This document shows, in pieces, positions 1 through 4,117 of a DNA stretch of 8,549 bases. The stretch's first letter is position 1; every line of letters begins with the position of its first letter. The position numbers and the translations under genes were made by a program. Below the pieces are notes generated by a model that did no database searches, was not told the origin of the DNA, and saw nothing but the letters and a program-made list of their open reading frames with translations. Source of the stretch: Chloroflexota bacterium (GTDB lineage: Bacteria > Chloroflexota > Limnocylindria > Limnocylindrales > CSP1-4); assembly GCA_013695505.1 (NCBI GenBank), contig JACDAH010000230.1, forward strand, positions 1-8,549, written 5' to 3'.

Positions 1-7
1 CCATGGG

Positions 8-1345
8 CTAGCCGGTCACCACCTGATCTGCGATGTCCAGGGCGCGATCGATGATCTCGAAGCCTTCGGCGAGCTGCTCATCGGTGATGCACAGCGGTGG
101 GTTCGTATGGATCGAGTTGTTGAGCACCATCGTGTACAGCCCGTGCTCCCGGAAGTGCTTCCCGATCGCCTTCATCTCGTCGCTCGTGCCGTTGAAGGGG
201 GTGAGCGGCGTCCACGGGTCACGGCTCCGCACGAGGTCGAGGATCCCGAACAGGCCGAGGTTGCGGTGGGCACCGACCGATGGATGTCGGGCGGCCAATT
301 CCTCGTGATGGCGGCGCATCACGCCGTCGAGGCGGGCGGCGTTCTCGATCAAGCCGTCCTCCTCGTAGACCCCGATGTTGGCGAGCGCCGCCGCGCAGGA
401 GACCGCGTGGCTCGAGTAGGTCAGCCCGCCGTAGTAGAAGTTCGTGTCGAAGTGCTCGGCGATCTTCCGGCTCATCGCGACCGCGCCGAGCGGCAGGTAC
501 GACGATGTCAAGCCCTTGGCCATCGCCAGCAGGTCCGGCACCGTGTCCCAGTGGTCGATCGCGAACCACTTCCCGGTCCGCCCGAAGCCGGCCATCACCT
601 CGTCCGCGACCATCAGGATGCCGTACCGGTCGCACAGCTCGCGGACGCCCTGGATGTAACCGTCGGGCGGGATCAGGATCCCGTTCGTACCGACGATCGT
701 CTCGAGGAAGATCGCCGCGATCGTGTGGGCGCCCTCGTAGCGGATGACGTCCTCCAGGCCCTGGAGCGCCTCCGCCGCGGGCCGTGACTCGGCCTCGCCC
801 CAGCGGTGGGTGTCCGGGTAGCGGACGACGCCGACGAGAGCCGGCTCGTTCGCCCAGCGGCGAGGGTCGCCGGTCAGCGTCATCGCGCCGAGGGTCGCGC
901 CGTGGTATGCCCGGTAGCGGGCGAGGATCTTGTGCCGGCCGGTGTAGGCCCGGGCGAGCTTGATCGCGTTCTCGATGGCCTCGGCGCCGCCAAGGGTCAG
1001 AAACACCTTGTCGAGGTCGCCCGGCAGGATCTCGGCGAGCTTCTGACCGAGACGCGCCCGGGGCTCCGTCGCGAAGGCCGGCTGGACGTACTGGAGCTTG
1101 GTCGCCTGGGCCGTGATCGCGTCGATCACGCGCCGATCGCCATGGCCGATGTTGACCGACATCAGCTGGCTGTTGAAGTCGAGGATCCGCTGTCCCTCGG
1201 GCGTGTAGAGGTAGACGCCCTCCGCCCGGTCGATCGCGATCGGATCGATCGCGCCCTGGGCCGACCACGAAAAGAAGGTGTGCTCGCGGGAGAGGCGGAC
1301 GATCTCCTCGCTGCTCATCGTCCGGGTCGCGATCTCGCTCGACAT
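8..1345 (-). CDS. Class III (omega) aminotransferase, PLP-dependent
   Basis: This is a 445-residue fold-type I, class III aminotransferase. Such enzymes move an amino group from an omega- or beta-amino compound (beta-alanine, taurine, GABA, putrescine and similar) to pyruvate or 2-oxoglutarate in the cytoplasm. Visible motifs are the cofactor phosphate-binding GGAEA (residues 119-123), the YHGAT stretch near 147-151, the conserved Asp248 in VADEVMAGFGRTG that contacts the PLP pyridine nitrogen, and the Schiff-base Lys277 in MAKGLTSSYLPLGA. Length is normal for the family. I chose the ATG at 1345 because AGGAGAG lies 6 nt upstream; an in-frame ATG at 1414 has no such site and would add 23 unconserved-looking residues. 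The KGLTSSYLPLGA motif resembles taurine- or beta-alanine-pyruvate aminotransferases, but substrate cannot be read from sequence. It is divergent from the next gene. Together with the amidase at 3085 and the oxidoreductase at 7077 it could deaminate beta-alanine from pyrimidine breakdown (inference). The family call is very secure; the substrate is not. Confidence 0.95.
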   Translation of the reverse strand: MSSEIATRTMSSEEIVRLSREHTFFSWSAQGAIDPIAIDRAEGVYLYTPEGQRILDFNSQLMSVNIGHGDRRVIDAITAQATKLQYVQPAFATEPRARLGQKLAEILPGDLDKVFLTLGGAEAIENAIKLARAYTGRHKILARYRAYHGATLGAMTLTGDPRRWANEPALVGVVRYPDTHRWGEAESRPAAEALQGLEDVIRYEGAHTIAAIFLETIVGTNGILIPPDGYIQGVRELCDRYGILMVADEVMAGFGRTGKWFAIDHWDTVPDLLAMAKGLTSSYLPLGAVAMSRKIAEHFDTNFYYGGLTYSSHAVSCAAALANIGVYEEDGLIENAARLDGVMRRHHEELAARHPSVGAHRNLGLFGILDLVRSRDPWTPLTPFNGTSDEMKAIGKHFREHGLYTMVLNNSIHTNPPLCITDEQLAEGFEIIDRALDIADQVVTG

Positions 1346-1351
1346 CGGTCG

Positions 1352-1358
1352 CTCTCCT
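1352..1358 (-). promoter_or_regulatory. Shine-Dalgarno site fixing the aminotransferase start
   Basis: Read on the minus strand this is AGGAGAG, followed by 6 nt and then the ATG at 1345. It supports that start over in-frame ATGs at 1414 and 1318. Confidence 0.75.
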
Positions 1359-1402
1359 GCATGTTCTGACCGGCTCCGGACCGGTGTCCATTCGCTCGTC
1401 CG

Positions 1403-1408
1403 ATTACA
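1403..1408 (-). promoter_or_regulatory. Candidate -10 element for the aminotransferase
   Basis: On the minus strand this reads TGTAAT, five of six matches to TATAAT, about 58 nt upstream of the ATG at 1345. That would give a leader of roughly 50 nt. No convincing -35 hexamer sits 16-18 nt further upstream, so this call is weak. Confidence 0.3.
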
Positions 1409-1487
1409 GCACACACCGCAACGAACGGGCGGAGGATCGCGCCGGATGCGTAGCCGGGGTGGGGACCATCACCGAACGAAGGGGCCT

Positions 1488-1503
1488 GTAACGCAACTGC
1501 AAC
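1488..1503 (+). promoter_or_regulatory. GTAAC/GCAAC direct-repeat cluster, possible response-regulator site
   Basis: GTAAC at 1488-1492, GCAAC at 1493-1497 and GCAAC at 1499-1503 form a short tandem cluster. The outer copies are 11 bp apart, about one helical turn. The cluster overlaps the candidate -35 of the cell-wall hydrolase promoter. OmpR/PhoB-type regulators typically bind direct half-sites spaced this way, and the actinobacterial regulator MtrA controls cell-wall hydrolases through GTAAC-like repeats. Assigning any such regulator here is inference. Confidence 0.35.
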
Positions 1504-1525
1504 AAAGCGCCGCCTCGGGTATGGT
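1497..1525 (+). promoter_or_regulatory. Candidate sigma-70-type promoter for the NlpC/P60 gene
   Basis: CTGCAA (1497-1502) and TATGGT (1520-1525) are separated by exactly 17 nt, giving a plausible -35/-10 pair. Transcription would start near 1532, leaving an unusually long leader of about 220 nt before the ATG at 1753. Confidence 0.5.
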
Positions 1526-1531
1526 TGTTCG

Positions 1532-1752
1532 ACGACGACCCCCAGGTCCGTCAGAGGGAACCACACAACCCAAGAGCCACCCGCACGGCAGCGGGCGCCC
1601 GCCCCCAGGCAATGCGCCCGACGTGTTTGTCGTGGATCGCCCGGTCTCCCGATCGGTGGTCTCCGTCCTCCTTGTCCCTCGTTCCGTGCGCCCGTGGCTT
1701 GGTCGACATCGCCGTTGCGCCCCAGCGCAACGCGTTGGCAGGAAGGAATTTC
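1532..1752 (+). promoter_or_regulatory. Long structured 5' leader of the NlpC/P60 gene
   Basis: Together with 1346-1531 this forms a stretch of about 400 nt without a convincing gene. One frame is open through it from an ATG at 1525 and is continuous with the hydrolase, but the translation lacks conserved character, and a good Shine-Dalgarno plus signal peptide mark 1753 as the true start. The leader holds: a 5-bp hairpin at 1580-1595 (CCCGC/GCGGG) that competes with a 12-bp palindrome at 1591-1602; an 8-bp perfect hairpin at 1713-1732; an overlapping palindrome CAACGCGTTG at 1728-1737; and TCCTT at 1669-1673, which can pair with the Shine-Dalgarno at 1743-1747. I looked for hallmarks of the ydaO c-di-AMP riboswitch, often found before cell-wall hydrolases, and did not find its conserved core. 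Cis-regulation is inference. Confidence 0.4.
1713..1732 (+). repeat. Perfect 8-bp hairpin just upstream of the NlpC/P60 ribosome site
   Basis: CGTTGCGC (1713-1720), loop CCCA, GCGCAACG (1725-1732). No U-tract follows, so it is not a standard terminator. It ends 10 nt before the AAGGA Shine-Dalgarno at 1743-1747, a position where structure could affect ribosome access or mRNA stability. Confidence 0.6.
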
Positions 1753-2472
1753 ATGCATTCGCAATCCCTGGGCGCACGAGCGTTCATCCCGGCTCTCCTC
1801 GCCGGTATCGTCCTCATCGGGCTCGCGCCCGCCACGCCGGCGGCCGCCGCGGAGCCCACGACCGAGGCCCAGCAGATCATCCAGATCGCGAAGGCCCAGA
1901 TCGGCGACCCGTGGGTCTACGGCGCGACCGGACCGTCGTCGTTCGACTGCTCCGGCCTCGTGATCTACTCCTTCAAGGCTGCCGGCGACTACGCCGCGAT
2001 CGGGAGCGGCACCTACCGCTCGGCGCGCGCCCAGTACGACTGGTTCCGCGGCCGCGGGCTTGCCAGCCGCACGAACCCGAAGCCCGGCGATCTCGTCGTC
2101 TGGGGCAGCGGCTCCCACATCGGGATCTACATCGGCAGCGGCATGGCGATCAGCACGCTGACCAGCGGCGTCAAGGTCCACGCCGTCACCGCCGTCACGG
2201 CCACGTTCACCGCCTATCTCCACACCGGAATGTCGACGAAGCTGATCAGCACGACCACGGCCACGACGACCGCGACCATTGGGACACGGGTGATCAGCCA
2301 GGCAACCAACCTGCGGATCGGCCACAGCACGCTGGCGACCGCCATCGCATACCTGCCGGCGGGCCGGACGGTGGCCGTCATCCGCTCGTGGAAGGACGCC
2401 AACGCCCGGACCTGGTATTACGTCCAGACCGGCGGCCGCATCGGCTGGGTCGCGGGGTGGCGGACGCGCTGA
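1753..2472 (+). CDS. Secreted NlpC/P60 peptidoglycan hydrolase with SH3-like domain
   Basis: This is a 239-residue exported cell-wall endopeptidase of the NlpC/P60 family, which cleaves peptide crosslinks or stem peptides of peptidoglycan. A signal peptide covers about residues 1-33: a hydrophobic core FIPALLAGIVLIGLAP, then an Ala-rich AxA-type cleavage region before EPTTEAQ. The NlpC/P60 domain spans about 38-157 with the nucleophile Cys66 in FDCSGLV and the catalytic His122 in GSHIGIYIG. The usual third polar residue is not obvious: the position aligning with the second His of E. coli Spr reads Ile133 in AISTLTSGV. A Thr/Ser-rich linker (about 161-178) leads to an SH3b-like domain (about 183-237, LRIGHST...GWVAGW) that probably binds the wall. 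The start at 1753 has AAGGA with 5 nt spacing and sits right at the signal peptide. The gene has its own promoter and a long leader. The family is secure; the exact bond cleaved is unknown. Confidence 0.92.
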   Translation: MHSQSLGARAFIPALLAGIVLIGLAPATPAAAAEPTTEAQQIIQIAKAQIGDPWVYGATGPSSFDCSGLVIYSFKAAGDYAAIGSGTYRSARAQYDWFRGRGLASRTNPKPGDLVVWGSGSHIGIYIGSGMAISTLTSGVKVHAVTAVTATFTAYLHTGMSTKLISTTTATTTATIGTRVISQATNLRIGHSTLATAIAYLPAGRTVAVIRSWKDANARTWYYVQTGGRIGWVAGWRTR

Positions 2473-2560
2473 CCCACTGAGGCGCCGACCCACAGAGCCA
2501 TGGCGCGGCCGGGGAGCTGCAGCGAGGCGGTCGGACTGAACCATCGTTGCGAATAACCTG

Positions 2561-2566
2561 TATGAT
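2561..2566 (+). promoter_or_regulatory. Candidate -10 element of the SnoaL-like gene
   Basis: TATGAT (five of six to TATAAT) lies in the 129-nt gap after the cell-wall hydrolase, 36 nt upstream of the ATG at 2602. The expected leader is about 30 nt. No clear -35 hexamer is present; CTGAAC at 2536-2541 is a poor match with 19-nt spacing. Confidence 0.45.
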
Positions 2567-2601
2567 CGTGAACACTGGTTACTCGCATCGAGGTGCCCCG
2601 G

Positions 2602-2970
2602 ATGGACCACGCCGCCTTTCAGGACTGGCTCGATCGCTACGTCGCCGCCTGGCGATCGGGCGATCCGGACGACATCGCCGCCCTCTTCAGTCCCGACGCG
2701 AGCTACTTCTACGGGCCGTATCGCGACGCGGTCACGGGCCGCGACGCGATCGTCGCCGACTGGACCCGCGAGCCCGACGCGCCGGGATCGTGGGAGTCGG
2801 AGTACCGGCCGCTCGCGATCGAGGGCGAGGTGGCGGTGGCGACCGGCGAGTCGCGCTACACCGACGGCCGAACGTACAGCAACATCTTCGTCTGCCGCTT
2901 CGATGGCGAGAGCCGCTGCACCGAGTTCCGTGAGTGGTACATGGAACACCCGAAGAACCCGAAGGGCTGA
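2602..2970 (+). CDS. SnoaL-like / NTF2-fold small protein
   Basis: This 122-residue protein has the character of the SnoaL/NTF2 superfamily, a cone-shaped alpha+beta fold used by isomerases, hydrolases, cyclases and many uncharacterised proteins. Visible features are an N-terminal amphipathic helix (FQDWLDRYVAAWRSGDPDDIAALF, about 6-29), the typical SPDASYFYGPYRDAVTGRDAIVADW segment (30-54), and C-terminal strands with EGEVAVATGESRYTDGRTYSNIFVCRF (74-100) and TEFREWYMEHP (107-117). No signal peptide or membrane segment is seen, so it should be cytoplasmic. I chose the ATG at 2602 because GAGG (2590-2593) lies 8 nt upstream; a GTG at 2593 would overlap that site. Its promoter appears separate, and the amidase follows after 114 nt. 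The fold does not reveal a reaction. A role next to the amidase is possible but unsupported. Confidence 0.85.
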   Translation: MDHAAFQDWLDRYVAAWRSGDPDDIAALFSPDASYFYGPYRDAVTGRDAIVADWTREPDAPGSWESEYRPLAIEGEVAVATGESRYTDGRTYSNIFVCRFDGESRCTEFREWYMEHPKNPKG

Positions 2971-3035
2971 CCGCCGACACTCCGAAAGGATCGGCCGCCT
3001 CGTTGCAACTCCCGCCGGGCGATCGGTGGGCGTTG

Positions 3036-3041
3036 TACCCT
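3036..3041 (+). promoter_or_regulatory. Candidate -10 element (TACCCT) of the amidase gene
   Basis: TACCCT, directly preceded by TG, sits 43 nt upstream of the ATG at 3085. The same heptamer TACCCTC stands before the LLM oxidoreductase gene at 7035-7041. No -35 match is found at the normal distance; the palindrome GTTGCAAC at 3002-3009 lies upstream and might bind a regulator. The start at 3085 is supported by GAGGG at 3075-3079. Confidence 0.4.
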
Positions 3042-3084
3042 CCCCTTCTTCCGACTGCTTCGTCACGTTCGAATGAGGGTCGAC

Positions 3085-3936
3085 ATGCCGCGCATCGTCC
3101 GAGGAGCGCTCCTCCAGGCCAGCTGGACCGGCGACAAGGAATCGATGATCCAGAAGCACGAGCGGGCTGCCCAGGACGCCGCCAAGCAGGGCGCCCAGGT
3201 GATGCTCTTCCAGGAGCTGTTCTATGGCCCCTACTTCTGCCAGGTCCAGGATCCGCAGTACTACAGTTACACCGAGCTGATCCCGGACGGCCCGACGACG
3301 ATCCGGATGCAGGCGCTCGCGAAGGAGACCGGGATGGTCCTCGTGGTGCCGATGTACGAGGAGGACGCGCAGGCGTCGGGGATCTACTACAACACCGCCG
3401 CGGTCATCGACGCCGACGGGACGTACCTCGGCAAGTACCGCAAGACCCACATCCCGCACGTCAAGGGATTCTGGGAGAAGTTCTACTTCCGGCCCGGCAA
3501 CACCGGCTACCCGGTCTTCGAGACCGCCGTCGGCAAGGTCGGTGTCTACATCTGCTACGACCGCCACTTCCCCGAAGGGGCACGGGCGCTCGGGCTCAAT
3601 GGCGCCGAGATCGTGTTCATCCCCAGCGCGACATCGCGCGGCCTGTCGGAGTACCTGTGGCGGATCGAGCAGGTCAGTCACGCCGTCGCCAACGGCTACT
3701 ACGTGGGCACGATCAACCGGGTCGGCATCGAGAAGGACTTCGGCGACGACGATTTCTACGGCCAGAGCTACTTCGTGAACCCGCGCGGCCAGTTCATCGG
3801 CGATCTGGGCTCGGCTCATGACGAGGAGCTGATCGTGCGCGACATGGACCTCGACCTGATCACGGAGGTCCGCCAGACCTGGCAGTTCTATCGCGATCGA
3901 CGGCCGGACGCGTACGCGGACCTCGTCCGGCCCTAG
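3085..3936 (+). CDS. Nitrilase-superfamily amidohydrolase, beta-ureidopropionase-like
   Basis: This 283-residue cytoplasmic carbon-nitrogen hydrolase carries the full nitrilase catalytic triad: Glu44 in LFQELF, Lys120 in GKYRKTHIP and Cys157 in YICYDRHFPEGA. The segments HIPHVKGFWEKFYFRPGN, GAEIVFIPSAT and LWRIEQVSHAVANGYYVGTINRVG resemble beta-ureidopropionases (N-carbamoyl-beta-alanine amidohydrolases), including the eukaryotic UPB1 type. These release beta-alanine, CO2 and ammonia in the last hydrolytic step of reductive pyrimidine breakdown. N-carbamoylputrescine amidase or N-carbamoyl-D-amino acid hydrolase are the main alternatives, and substrate choice is not certain. Length fits the family. 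I prefer the ATG at 3085, with GAGGG 5 nt upstream, over the in-frame ATG at 3073, which lacks a site and would contribute only MRVD. The nearby beta-amino-acid-type aminotransferase and LLM oxidoreductase fit a pyrimidine or hydantoin pathway (inference). The gene has its own candidate promoter. Confidence 0.93.
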   Translation: MPRIVRGALLQASWTGDKESMIQKHERAAQDAAKQGAQVMLFQELFYGPYFCQVQDPQYYSYTELIPDGPTTIRMQALAKETGMVLVVPMYEEDAQASGIYYNTAAVIDADGTYLGKYRKTHIPHVKGFWEKFYFRPGNTGYPVFETAVGKVGVYICYDRHFPEGARALGLNGAEIVFIPSATSRGLSEYLWRIEQVSHAVANGYYVGTINRVGIEKDFGDDDFYGQSYFVNPRGQFIGDLGSAHDEELIVRDMDLDLITEVRQTWQFYRDRRPDAYADLVRP

Positions 3937-4103
3937 CCCCAGCCGGGGTACACCAGAGGCGGAGCGGCCCGATCGCGGAGAGCTTCGTGACGACCGAGGA
4001 CGTCGCGCCTTCGATCGTACGTCGCATGGCGGGGGCCCCAGAGGACTCATCGCTCGACAAGCTCCGGGACCATCGGGGGACCGCCGGCGCTCGCTCGCGG
4101 CCA

Positions 4104-4109
4104 TACCGT
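4104..4109 (+). promoter_or_regulatory. Candidate -10 for a leaderless GGDEF-EAL transcript
   Basis: TACCGT ends 8 nt before the ATG at 4118, so transcription would start at or within about 2 nt of the start codon. This fits the absence of any Shine-Dalgarno sequence before 4118. No -35 is visible. Leaderless mRNAs with TAnnnT boxes at this distance are well known in Actinomycetota and Deinococcota; application here is inference. Confidence 0.35.
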
Positions 4110-4117
4110 CGCATGAC

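Noticed and set aside
107..1369. Plus-strand open frames opposite the aminotransferase
   Set aside because: They are antisense shadows of a protein with full catalytic motifs, and their translations show no recognisable family.
1525..1752. N-terminal extension of the NlpC/P60 protein from ATG 1525
   Set aside because: It would put 76 residues in front of a typical signal peptide. The ATG at 1753 has a good Shine-Dalgarno, and 1525 coincides with the candidate -10 box.
1526..1752. ydaO-type c-di-AMP riboswitch upstream of the cell-wall hydrolase
   Set aside because: The gene context is right, but I do not find the conserved GGTGAATCC-like and CAGCTAAC...GTAGGC-like elements. Left as an unassigned structured leader.
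2546..2554. GTTGCGAAT shared with positions 8108-8116 as a possible regulon motif
   Set aside because: A single shared 9-mer is expected many times by chance in a window of this size, and the positions relative to the genes differ.
3928..3948. Small GC-rich inverted repeats at the end of the amidase gene (CCGGC/GCCGG, CCCC/GGGG)
   Set aside because: Stems of only 4-5 bp with no T-tract; common by chance in DNA of this composition.
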